From: Uloborus plumipes
Lineage: Eukaryota > Arthropoda > Arachnida > Araneae > Uloboridae
DNA: 64,000 bases
Direction of reading: 5' to 3'
NCBI GenBank assembly: GCA_038373865.1
Contig: JAXGGA010002377.1
Coordinates: 60,075 to 124,074 of the forward strand
The position numbers were made by a program, and so were the translations under genes. Below are positions 38,220-49,964 of this stretch, one piece after another; the stretch's first letter is position 1, and every line of letters begins with the position of its first letter. The notes below the pieces were generated by a model. That model was not told where the DNA came from. It made no database searches and was given only the letters and a program-made list of their open reading frames with translations.

Positions 38220-38853
38220 TGCACCAGGGTGGGCAGAAAATGACTTTTTTTTTATTTCGATGATGGGGAATGCGGAAAAGGTGCCATAGGGAGAGCAAAG
38301 TGCACAAAAAAAAATTGAAATTTTTTGGTCAATTTCTTGATCTGCCACAAATACGTTGAAATGCAGTTTTTTCGAGATGTTTAGTAAATTATTAAAACCA
38401 AAAAAATCTTCTGTTCTATATAACGGGTAGGGCGGAAAAGGTGTTATTGGGGGTATAGAAATTCCATAAAAAATTTGAGGCTAATTCCTTCCTTTTCCAC
38501 AAATACCTAGAAGATTTGTCAATATCCTGTTTTTTTCAACGTTTTAAATTCAATTTCGTCAAAACTTTAAAATGCTGTTTTCGCCGCAATTATCTGAAAT
38601 AACTACATTGTTTGTCACGCGTGATGCATTTTTAGATATTCTGTGCTGAAGGTTTTTTTTTTAATATTTTCCTAAAAATCTCAAAAAATTGCATTTTTTC
38701 CAAAGTTCAACGCGATTGCGGAAAATCAAGAAATTATCCAAAAAATTTCAAATATTTTTGTGCACTTTGCTTCCCCCCCCCCCCAATGGCATTTTTCTGC
38801 ACTCCCCATCATCGAAATAAAAAAAAATCATTTTCGGCCCACTCTATTATGCA
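38220..38853. mobile_element. Long inverted repeat (foldback-like), about 634 bp
   Basis: The left arm runs from TGCACCAGGGTGGGCAGAAA through TTTCGATGATGGGGAATGCG to GCAAAGTGCAC. The right arm is the inverse, ending TTTTCGGCCCACTC then TATTATGCA. The arms are about 110-140 bp and imperfect; the centre is A/T-rich with a related GGGCGGAAAAGGTG motif (38430). A clear target duplication is not visible. A 12-C run interrupts the right arm at 38773-38784. Confidence 0.65.
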
Positions 38854-41800
38854 CGTGTCTCAAACACACGGGTCCGATTATTCATTGCAGAACTGGGACT
38901 TAAACTTTCTCCTTGAGGAAATACAATGCAAATTAATCAAAGTCAATCCTTCACTCTTACGTGTGATTAAAATACTCCCATTGCTGCTGTAAAAAATAAA
39001 CAAGCTTCTTAAAAGCTTTAATTAGAACCTCCGTGACTCTAAAGTAGTATTTTTTAATCTTTCTTATTTTATTATGTTTCGTTAAAAAAGAAGCAAAGCC
39101 TCATTAGACAATTACAACTCATATCTTTATAGTGATTATTAACTATGACACGACAACCACAACAAACACTTTAATTCTTGGATTAACTAGCTGATTTGAT
39201 TGGAGTCTTTGTAAAACAATGATTACTAACTACTATTCTACCATTAATTTAATAACTATCAATACTTTTTGTTACATGTATTTAAGTTGTGTACGCGTTG
39301 CTCAGATGTTAACTGCTAAACTCGAAGGTTATTTTTTTCGTAGTTCAAACAGCTCTTTAATTTGACCCGTCTGAATATGTCGAGTAATAATTACAGATGC
39401 TGTAAGTAAAATAGCTCACTTTTTCATCAGGTTTTTTTACTTATGGATTGAAATAAGAGATACGTTATTCTTAGTCTTATGGATACGTTGTGGTATCTAT
39501 TACTTCTACTATTTAATCAATATTTGCGAATAATGATCCTTTTCTGGTAGTTTAATTGAGGGATTTCGTTTAATTTGAAACATCTATACATCGCTTGAAA
39601 AGGGACAAATGGGAGGGGTCCTTCTTAGAGAAATAATTCAAAAACATTGTTTAAAATTGCTTTGAAGTATTTGAAAAGTATTGCATTGTTAGAATTTCGT
39701 TTTTTCCCTTGAAAAGTACAAAAGCTCTTGCTTTTAAAACAATATTAACAAATGAATTCTCGTTTATTCATTATTAATTATTTTTAGACAAGAATAAAAA
39801 GGAAATATTAATATGCAAAATATTTGAATATTTATATTAATTTACATAGTAGGCTTAAATCGAATATATTTTAGATGCTGCCAATGTTGAATGCTTACGC
39901 TTATGTTTATACATCTAAAATAAAAATCTTGTTTTGCTGCTGAACAAATGAACAACATCAAAGAAATGAATTGCTAAGAAGTGAGCAGAAAACGCATGTA
40001 AAACTTCATATCTATATAAAATATTTTAGCTAAAATACTTTTACATATGACACACATATTCCCATACGAATCTGAGGGTCCAGAGAATGATTCCAAAATA
40101 ATGCAGTCCAAAAATAAAATTAATGGTACGACAGCAATATCAGTGTCACACCATGACTTCTCCTAAACAAGTGGCACGTGGCTTGTTAGCTCAGTGAGCC
40201 CTCCACTTAAAACAAATTGCACAGAACAATCCACAGGCAAAGATTCCTTCACGCGTTCTTACTTTAAACTTGAATCTTTGCTCCAACAGAGCATTTATAT
40301 GCAAGACGCTAAGGCTGAAACGGGGTAAATGAGTAACTGCTAACAGCATTTTAATATCGCAAGTCTTTCAGAATTACATTCCAGCAGCGATGAATTAGCA
40401 TTAATAGCGTCACTCACATGCAAGGCATTAATATACTATTATTTTAACTAGGCTAGCTTTAACTCAATATTCTAACTTGCATTAAGGAAAGGTACGTAGT
40501 AACTTGTTTTTTTCTTTTTTTGAATATTTTTATTCACCGAAAGCAGTACTAATATATAATCCAAGTAATGCCTTTGGATACTCTTAACTCGCTAAACACG
40601 TGCTTTAAATGAGAAAGATAAGCACTAAGAAAGGTTATTATATTTATCTCACAAAAGGGTATATGGGTCGTGGTACAGAAAACCTGTGTTTTCAAATTCT
40701 AAACTAATAAAGATGTTAATGATATTATTTTTTGTAAAAATACAATGATTTTTGAGTTTTTATTCGAACTTCTCTGAATTAAAATAATAATAGTAATTAA
40801 ACTAATACGAAATGGCCACATAAGATATTTTACTTCGGTGGACACTCTCAAGTAAGATATTTACTAATGCAGTTTTTCTGGCTGATTTAGTTTTTCTCAT
40901 GCATACAACAAATATGCTTATTTTCATTAAAAAATACACGAATTTAACATTGTACTAATTAGTTTTTCAAACTTTAGCGATGTATATACTGCTATTTCAC
41001 TCTTAAAAAATATAATTCATCACATTTGGAAAAGAGAAGGCTCTTAGCATTAGAAGGATTGCCAATTCCAGGTTTATATTAAAAATTTCACTATCCGCAA
41101 AAAGGTCCCGCATGGTTTGTTCACAAGCGTTTTTTCTAAACTATTTCGAGACAACGTACATTTGAAATTAATTCCATAGCTATCCATCAAATGCGTTGAC
41201 ATATTCTTTCTCAACGTAAATATATTACTTTCACAATCAATACAAGACGCATAGCAGATTGCTTTTTGTCTTTTCTAGTATTCGCGATGTTTGTTTATAT
41301 ATAGGGAAGTATAGGGAAAAATACCTCATTTTTTTTAGAAAGAAACGGTTGGTAACCCTTAGAAGAGTTGATGACCCTTGGTTTTAAGAAATTCAATTGT
41401 TTGAAAAGTCTCACATGGTTGGTTTTTAAGTTATTTATAACCCCTGACGCAACAAGGAAGGGGGTTATAAGTTTTACGTGTCTGTGTATATCTATGTGTG
41501 GTACTCTAGGGCCTAAACCGAAAGATTGATTTTTTAAAAACATTTTCTTGAAAGGAGAGTTGATCGAGAGTGTTCTTAGCCAGATATCGTTTTCATATGG
41601 CATAATTACCGAGGTTATTGATTAAAAACCTTTAAAACTTTTTTTCACAATTTTTAAACTGAAAGCATACTTGAAAAATTAAAACAATAGTGCCAAAATA
41701 AAGAGAATTTTTTTCTGGGTCTAATAAGATGTGTTTGGAATTTACATGTTACACAGAACTCGAATTATAACGTATTTTAGCAAATGAACGTCTTGTTGTT

Positions 41801-42385
41801 GGTAGTTAGGCTGTATAGGAGGTATATGGGTTTTTAGAAAAAAAATGTCCTTTCCCTTTAACTTTATAGTTGTGAAAGTGGTGATGGCTGATGGCGTTAT
41901 CTATAGATGGCTACGCCACTTATCATAGGTGTGTGTTAGGGACAATGATAACCTACCTACTGAGTGCTTTTTAAAAATGACCGTCGCTCCGTGTCAGTGA
42001 AAGGTCAAAGTCATTGACTGCGTTTATAAGCCTTCACACTTGAAAAAGAAAAAAAGTTGTCTTTTTTTCTTTCAAAAATCATTCTTGTCACACGATTTTG
42101 CATTACTTATGGGGTTATTTGAATACATAAAGGTGAATATTTAAACGTGACGAAACAAATAACATACTAGATATTTGCTGTTTTAGTAAACAGTTGCCTA
42201 AATTTTTTCTAGGAAGTTTTTTTTTTTTTGCTTCCACGCATTCATTTCGCGTATTTGTAAATACTTGTTAATATCATTGATATACTTCTTCTTTAACTTA
42301 CTTGAAAAATTATTCTAAAAGAGTCAATGGACATGCAAGGCAGAAAATGTTTGACGAAAAGCGATAAAATAAAAAGACGATTACA
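38854..42385. other. Non-coding stretch, nothing firm
   Basis: No gene supported. Around 41440-41600 there is GACGCAACAAGGAAGGGGGT followed by GTGTCTGTGTATATCTATGTG and AAGGAGAGTTGATCGAGAGT, which has the look of a dispersed repeat, but no second copy is present here to prove it. Confidence 0.4.
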
Positions 42386-42805
42386 GTAGAAAGAAAGTAG
42401 TATGTGAAAATACAAATCAAATCTCAAACTCCCTAATTCGAGGTCACTACACGTAGTTTTAAAAATCACTGCAATTTATACAGACAATAGACGATACAGG
42501 AAAGTTTTTTTTTTAATTCCGTGCAAGGAAACGATGTATAAATTATCCGACCAACTGGATAAATAACGCTCATCAGAAACACTGCGGATTTTCTACGGAT
42601 GGAAACTTTCATTTTCCCCTAAAATGTAACATGAATACCGGTACGTTTTTTTTCAAGATTACTCATGGATTGCAAATTAAATAACCCGTGTAGTTCTTTT
42701 TTACATATAACCTGAGCATGATGTGAATAAGGAAATGAGAAAAATTATTAGTATTTGCCAACCCCCACGAAGTGCAAGTGAAATTCAGCGGCTGTGCAAG
42801 CTTCA
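42386..42805 (+). repeat. Segmental tandem duplication, unit 1 (no insertions)
   Basis: This unit aligns with 42862-44300 once two mobile elements are removed from the latter. Shared landmarks in order: CAAACTCCC / GAAACTCCC, ATACAGACAA, AACGCTCAT, CTAAAATGT then ACATGAA, ATATAACCTGAGCATGA, AAGTGCAAGTG. It preserves the uninterrupted sequence TTATACAGACA at about 42478-42488. Confidence 0.75.
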
Positions 42806-42944
42806 GTGTATTGAAAAGTTAAGAGAGTAAATATTTGAATAGGATAGAAAAATTACAACACGATAAAAGTATAAAAATATGTGAAGCAAATCTGAAACTC
42901 CCTCATTTAGGGACATGACTCATAGTTTTAATATCACTGTTATA

Positions 42945-43330
42945 CAGGATGTACTAGTTAAGTATTTCAGAACTTCTAGAAGTAGGATTCATCCTGATGA
43001 CTCAAAACCATATAGCCATGAGAACGGGAGGGAGTTCGAAAGCGTTTTCTTAAAGTCGTGATGTACACAGAAGCACCATAAAAAAGAGACCGTAAGTAAA
43101 AAATCTTTTTAATAATACATGCCTAAAAGCAAAGAGTACATGGGTCAAAGTAATTGTTCAAAGTTTTTTTTTCACAGGTTACAATGCACACCTCATATCT
43201 TCGGCGAAAGGAGCTCCGAACAGTCTGGAATACTTCCGGCATAGTCAAATTTAATTGCGTCAGAAAAGTATTTCTGACCCCTCAAAGCTATATGATTTTG
43301 AGTACTGAAACAATTAACTGGGACACCCTG
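42945..43330. mobile_element. 386-bp CAGGATG/CACCCTG TIR element
   Basis: TA flanks both ends, and the duplicated unit 1 shows the empty site with a single TA. Left CAGGATGTACTAGTTAAGTA and right (inverted) CAGGGTGTCCCAGTTAATTG form the terminal repeats, with similarity continuing for about 90 bp. Overlapping short frames on both strands are not coding. The CAGGRTG end resembles the palindromic MITEs and the mariner-like element at 57.1 kb. Confidence 0.88.
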
Positions 43331-43391
43331 TACAGACAAAGACGCTACACGTAAATTTATATATACTCTACACAGATAATCTTTATAAATA

Positions 43392-44030
43392 ACACAGGCC
43401 AACTAAAAAAACCTTTTTGAAAACTTTTTTAATTTTAATAGCTGATCTTGATAGATTTTTATGTGCTGAATCCAAATCTGCTTGTAGTTTTTATGTATCA
43501 CCCTTAGTTTCCAAGCAAAATGTATATTATTATATAGTCTAATACCCATTTACAGTATATAGGGAAATCAATGAAACACTGTAGAATCGTAAAAATGGTT
43601 TGTATTTACAGTAAAATACTTGGCATAGTAATTTTATGTGATGATACAAGGTTCACTTGTCAACTGGAATTGCTTTATATTTTCTTTCCCTTTTTTCCTT
43701 GAAGCTTCTTGTGTAGCTTTTCCTGCGATGAATAGCTTGCTGAACTTCCCGGTGAAGTGACCAACAGTAATCCCCCATCATGTTGTAGCATGTGTTTCAA
43801 AAGTGCTGCCAACATCATCTTTGTTCATTAGACCTATTTTTTCATGTTATCTTAACTATGAAAAAGCTGTTAAATTCTAAAAATGTTTCTTTATTTCATG
43901 AATGTAACTATAAAATGTGAATAAATGGTGGGTGATACAACTTTTTAAGCATCATATTTGGATTCAGCAACGTAAACAACATAAGAATAAGGTATTTTCA
44001 TTAAAAAAGTTTGTTCATCGTTGGCCTGTG
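43392..44030. mobile_element. 639-bp CACAGGCCAAC-ended TIR element
   Basis: The inverted ends ACACAGGCCAAC and GTTGGCCTGTG are followed inward by mirrored blocks TGCTGAATCCAAATCTG / CATATTTGGATTCAGCA and GTATCACCC / GGGTGATAC. TA is present at 43390-43391 and 44031-44032. Comparison with duplication unit 1 supports the insertion boundaries. Non-coding. Confidence 0.82.
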
Positions 44031-44300
44031 TAATCAGGCAGTTTTATGAACAACGCTCATGAAACAATAGTCATCAAAAACTTCGAATGTTCTAGACGTT
44101 GAAACTCTAATTTCCGCTAAAATGTTACATGAACACAGGCATTCTTTTTCAAGATCATTCAACGTTCATAAATTACATAACCTTTGAATTTCTTTTTTGT
44201 ATATAACCTGAGCATGAAGTGAATAAGGAAAAACAAAAGACATTAGTTCTTCCCAAACCACACAAAGTGCAAGTGGAGTTCAGAGGATATGCACTCATAG

Positions 44301-46802
44301 CTGATCTGGTTCTGAGGTTATAGCTTTTAATAATTCATTTACAAAGGTTTGACAGCTACATCGAAGAATCTGTCTATTTCTGCAGCTTTCCGAAAGAGTC
44401 ACGCTTGTGATATTTCAACTGGATTTTATCTTGCCCTCACGGATTAGCATCGTGACTCGATAAAATTCAGATATTCTCTTACAGAAAATTTCATCAGAAG
44501 TGACTGCAACATTATTTCAGCTATTTATTTGAAATTGATTGCATGGCCAGTGGCCAAATGTCTGCGATATGCGCGTATCTAATAGTTAAATGGCGGTTAC
44601 AATGCGTCGAATCACGCTGCGCCAAATCTTCATATCAGGTATGTTGTCCATGCTACAACTATGATTCAGGCTTTAAGCTCCCATAGACATTTATTTCGTA
44701 TAAATGAATCGCAAAACAGTTTCAGCAATAATCACGAATGGGTCGATAAAATTTATAATTCATAAAAAAGAGATATATAACTTTTAATGATAGATATTTC
44801 ATTGTGCTTAGGAGATTTTCTTCAACTAGAAAGGTATTGCACTGTTAAAATACATGTTTGGAAATTTTGACTTTTGAATATCATAAGTAAGACTTCTATT
44901 TAAAACATTCAAATTCATTCAACTGAATCAATATTGCTTTATTGCAGACATACAAGGTGATTATTAGACAGCTTTATCTAGTGGCTAAATGGCAGTGTCC
45001 ATTGCAGAATTTTTTAATCCTGGGTTTTCTAAACTACATGCATAAACTACAGCCTTGAAGCCAAAATTGTGGTTGACGCATTTTATTCGGATATGGAAAC
45101 TGGGAAATCTTTAACTAGCTAATAAATTTTGATTTCATTATACTTTTCAGAAAATCGTCCAACTTCATTGGATATGGCTTTTGGCTGTTAGATCAATTAC
45201 AAGAAACGTAGTTGCATGATCTATTAATAAGCATACGTAAGACCATCTTATTTCTTCTGCTTTTTAATAGCATATAAAGGATATGATATCTAACAAGTGT
45301 TTAAAATTTGTTAATTTGGTACTTTATGGTTAGAATAGAAGAAGCTTTCCGTTAGCAAAAGTGTCGATAGTATCTATACAGTATAAAGTAACTTGTAATG
45401 TTAAAAAGTGAAAAAGTTATGTTACTTATGGGAATATTAGGTTATTCATACAGTAGAGCAATGTGCGACACAGATATTGAATGTTCCAAAGGTAAAAAGA
45501 AGGATCTCAATTCATTGAGCTCAAAGAAGTAAATACTTCCTGGTTAAAATAAATTGTGAAAACGGTTCGAAATAAAGTCTTAAGAGTTTCTTGATGATTG
45601 ATCAAAATTTGAGAAAAAAATACTATAGCAAGCCAACATTAATAACCTATTATTATTTTATAATATGTGAAATCAAATTTTCCACAATCTTTCAGTACGA
45701 CCACAATACAACAAAACCACGAAATATTTAATTTTATATATCTGTATGTAATGCTGTCAAAAACTTACTCCTTATTATTCTGATCCTTGGTTGCTGACAC
45801 CGAATTCTCAATTCACGCTGCGTTCATGAAGTCTATGACTGACAGAAAAATAATAATACATGTTGCAGAGCCTTTTAGGAACTGACACCAACTATCTTTT
45901 CACGCGATAGCCATCACTGTTGATCGATAGCAAAATGATTGCAGAGCTCTTAGTAATTCATTAAAATCTAAAGTTACAATGTATCTCTCCATTCCTCGAT
46001 TACAAAATATATGAAAAATTATTACAGATGATAATGTTATTCACTTGACAGCTGTAATTTTCAATATGCGTAAAAGAAGTAAGATATATACACACACACG
46101 TATTAAAAAATATCGGAAGGGTATATTACGACTATTATTGAATTAGTCACTACGTCGTATCCTTCAGAATTACTCAATCTGATGGATGAAATGTATTAAG
46201 CTGCATTTTTCATCAAATCAGAGAAATGAATTAACATTAAATCGTCTCAAGTTCTTAAAGCCAGAAGACCCCCCCCCCCTCCCACACATACATACTGACC
46301 TGACTGACCTGTGAGAACTTTGCTTAAGGTGTTAAAGCTCTATCTTTAATGGAGTGTTGAACTTTGGTGTCGAGCAACAATGATACATACAGCCTCATAA
46401 TGAACTCAATTACTGTACTTAACAAGTGTAAGAATTTTTTTTTTCTAACTTCAGTGACAAGGTTGCTTATTATGACATACTAATCACTGAACAGTATTGT
46501 CCACGACTTCAACAGATTACACATTTTAGATCTTTGGTAAACCAATGTCCAGCCAATCTTCTTACTCCAGTAGAATAGGAAAAAATCTTACAGGACTACT
46601 AGCAGCATGGTTAGTAAAAAATTGAAGCAATTATCGGTACCTTTTATTTGTTTTATTCATTGATTTTAGGTACAAATTAAAGAAATTTGATGGATATGTA
46701 TCTTGTCGTATCCCAGTAGTATATCAGTTCTGGTCAACTGTGATCCTGTGTGCTCATAGGTTAAGCCACTGAGTAATAGCAGCAAACAGTGTCTTAAAAT
46801 TG
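44301..46802. other. Non-coding stretch, nothing recognised
   Basis: No supported gene. A short AC-repeat run lies near 46092 and an 11-C run at 46269-46279. Confidence 0.45.
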
Positions 46803-47047
46803 AAGGGGCAAATGGATAAAATTGATATGTGACATTTTTTTTAATTTTCAGAAAAAGCTTTCAAAAAAAATGTTCTGTTATTTTTTTTCAAAGGATTTTT
46901 GTCAATGGGTAAAACGGGGTCATATTCTTAGTTACCAACCATTTCTGTGACTAAGGGGACATGATAGGGATGGACTTACTACCTTCATCCATGGTAAAAA
47001 GTAAGTTTCAAAAATCGTCACATATCACCTTTATCCACTTGCCTCTT
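46803..47047. mobile_element. 245-bp inverted-repeat segment (possible MITE)
   Basis: AGGGGCAAATGGATAAAATT followed by GATATGTGAC at the left is mirrored by GTCACATATCACCTTTATCC then ACTTGCCTCT at the right. The ends differ at several positions and no target duplication is clear, so this is a degraded MITE or a simple inverted repeat. Confidence 0.5.
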
Positions 47048-49022
47048 CATATTGTATTTTAAAAATGAGACCAGTGCAATCGTGGTGGAATTCATTGTTA
47101 CAGTCCATGTAACACTTACAAATAAAACATGCAGCACAGCAAGTGTAGGAACCTGATACCCTCCTTAAAACAATTCCAAACGGTAAACTGCATGTGCATG
47201 ATTTACTGGATGACAGTCATATCGCCATTAACAAATTCTTTTTTCTGATAGTAATGCGTGATTTGTGAACCAAAGTGCACGTTGAAGGCTCCATCGATTT
47301 ATTTTTTCCCTTCATACCCCATCTGCAGAAACAAATGTATACGATTTTACGGAAGCTTCCATTAAAGTTAGCAGGAGAGAAAGCCGAAACGGCTTTATGT
47401 ACACACACGCACGCATTTGAAACGCTGAAATCTAGAACGATCACGCCATCATTCAGATGTCAATATCAGTTTTAAATGTCAAATGATATAATATTCATAA
47501 AGATTTCGAGTTTTTGCTGCGAATTTCTTCTGCTTATTTTTAAGAATGTTGCGGATTTGTATCATATACTAACACCAATGTAACTTGGAAAGCTATATGA
47601 GCATGCGATGAGTAACCATTTTTTGTAACAAAATCGTTACCCTATATTTTTAAAAACTGAATCATTAGTTTTCTTAACTAAGGGAAAAGGGAAAATGTTT
47701 GAGAAACTGTGGTTTTGCAATTTCTGGAAACTTCAGGCACCTTGGTTAATGACGAAGAAGATTACAATATTGCTCAAGGTCTCTCTTGTTTCTGAAAAAT
47801 GACCTTTTCATCTTCTTTTACATTTCTCTCTGTAAACTGGTGTCATATAGTTACACCCATTAATAACATTTTCAGTATTAATGTGCCTCAGTTGGGTTAA
47901 ATTCCTTTAAATTGAATGAATAATGCAGCAGCACATGTTTTAGAATACATATATAAGTGAGTTAATGCGAAAAAGAATGTTCAACCTGAAGCCAGTTATG
48001 GTCTTGAATTGCAAAGTTCTCCTTGTCCATAAATCGGACTAATTATTAACGCATATTACATCTTTATTTATATTCATTTGCTTCTTTATTTATCATCCTA
48101 ACGCAGCAATTAGAAGCTGAGGATTCATGTTATTCGGCTTAGAGCCGTCTAATAGATCTCGTGGAAGTGAAAGTGCACTCTTAATTGCACAAAAAGGTTA
48201 ATTAATTTTCATTACTTCGCCAATTCTGAGTAACAGCCATGATCCTGTCATGCTTTTAATTACATGTCTTAAGTTCCCTAGTGCGCCGATCTTTCTTGCA
48301 GCTTTATGATATTCTACCCACTTCGTGTATGTCTTTTTTTCGGTGTCCCCCCGTACTTGCTAATCAGGTTCAAGAGAACTGTTGCATAACTTAACACTGT
48401 GCGTGGCGTCACATAATTCACGAAGAAAAAGCACCAAGTTTCGATTATGTATATGTGATATGAGCATACTGTCTTTCTAAGTTGGAGCAGGAGTTGAAAC
48501 TGTTTCAACTAAATTTGTGCATTTTTAAATACGAAACTGGAAATTATACTGTTGGCTATTTGATAACCCTGCTGTAAACTAACATAATTTAGCACTGCAA
48601 TAATATTCTACGAATTTTGTAGTTTTCCCTTTCCGACGGGGTGTTCGGTATACCGGACATGAACTTTTAACAGCTGCTAATCATTTAATAATTGATTAAA
48701 TTACTTTTTTTACCTTAGAATCTGATTATTAGCTATGCCAGATTTCTGCTTTTGGGATTGGCAACATTTCTAAAAATGTTTTAATTTCATTTCTTTTCAT
48801 TGATAAAATAAGTTCTTAGTAAATAAATAAATTTGGTTTTTTGGTACTGAGGAGAGTTAAAATAACTCTTCTAAGTACCAAAAAACCTACGCATAAGAGT
48901 TTTAAGAAGTTTTAATCATTTTGGTACACGGGATTCATTATTCACACTACTTGGTGGTGACGATGGCCATATTTCTTTAAGTTGTATTTGTAATTGACAT
49001 CCTTTTTTTTTAAAGATAATTA
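47048..49022. other. Non-coding stretch, nothing recognised
   Basis: Two mirror-image frames at 47217-47475 lie on opposite strands and have no domain. A strong hairpin at 48835 is listed separately. Confidence 0.45.
48835..48887. repeat. 53-bp hairpin (GGTTTTTTGGTACT arms)
   Basis: GGTTTTTTGGTACT pairs perfectly with AGTACCAAAAAACC, and the inner AGAGTTA pairs with TAACTCT around an AAA loop, leaving a small asymmetric bulge (GAGG versus TCTA). Such compact stems can be tiny foldback insertions or small-RNA-like hairpins; nothing here decides between them. Confidence 0.55.
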
Positions 49023-49492
49023 GGGTTGGTTCGGGTAAGTGGGATACTGGGGTAACTGGAGCACCCTCCCCCCTTGAAACTGATATGAGCATATATTTTT
49101 TTATACTTTTTTGTATTGATCATGTCAAATTTCATCACAGTGATTGCTTTCGCATATATTTGGGTTTCATGGAACTTTTTTTTTGGATCATATAATTTAT
49201 GTCAAAAAAATTTCAAAAAGAATTTTTTTTGCGAGTTCAAGGAACATTTTTCAAAGAAATGTTTTATTGTTAGTTTTTATTATTTTTTTCTAGGTTCATC
49301 AAGTTTTCTTGCAGAGTTATACCTAAAGTACACATTGCCATAAGAATTTTTATGCAAAGTATTATTAATAAGTGAATAAGGGGAGGGATCCCACTTACCC
49401 CGTGGTTTTTCTTTATTAGGGTAAGTGGGCCCCCTCATAATAATGATGATTTCAAAAGGAAAAGCAGTTTTGATGAAGCTATTAATTATTGA

Positions 49493-49764
49493 AACCTAGA
49501 AGAAATTGATGGTTCAGATACAAAAACTGCAAAAGCTGGCAACTATGTATTTGTGAAACTTACATCAAAGAAAACCATTAAGTATTATCAAGATCTAATT
49601 TTAAAATATGATACAAATGAAAATAAATACTGCAAAATCTGATAGAAAGAATAGAAATAGCTGCACTTTTTATTGGTTTCATTGCAGGTGATGTTAGAAT
49701 TATAACTGAGGATGAAAGGATAATGTTTCTCCCTCAGAAAACTTCAAATAGACGCTGCCATTAA
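49493..49764 (+). pseudogene. Degenerate pogo-type transposase C-terminal remnant
   Basis: The first block (49493-49642) reads NLEEIDGSDTKTAKAG, then YVFVKLTSKKTIKYYQDLIL, then KYDTNENKYCKI and a stop. A second block in another frame (about 49684-49764) continues with AGDVRIITEDERIMFLPQKT and NRRCH before TAA. The order of an acidic lead, a V-x-V-K-KKT-x-K-Y-Y core, and an acidic I-x-LP-x-(N)RR tail matches my memory of the C-terminal region of pogo-class (DDE_1) transposase proteins in arthropods. At least one frameshift and stops make it non-functional. The family call is inference. Confidence 0.45.
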
Positions 49765-49964
49765 GTGTTTCCATTTCTTTTTCAACCTTTTTTTTTTCTA
49801 TTCTACCAAAATTGATCTTAATCGACTATTATGTTTGTTCAGCAATAATTTATATGTAAAAACAAAAAAATATGCCAAACAGCTTTTAATGAATTTCACA
49901 GACACAATTGTTTTGTATTCCACTTTATAATTTTTTGTCATACACATTTAAATGTAAGTAGATA

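Larger units (their letters stand above)
42862..44300 (+). repeat. Segmental tandem duplication, unit 2 (two insertions)
   Basis: About 410 bp of this 1.4-kb interval is homologous to 42386-42805. The remainder is two TA-flanked elements (42945-43330 and 43392-44030) that inserted after the duplication. The units differ at many positions, so the duplication is old. Confidence 0.75.

Noticed and set aside
40186..40216. TTAGCTCAGTGAGC resembling a tRNA D-arm
   Set aside because: No T-arm (GGTTCRANYCC), anticodon stem or acceptor pairing follows.
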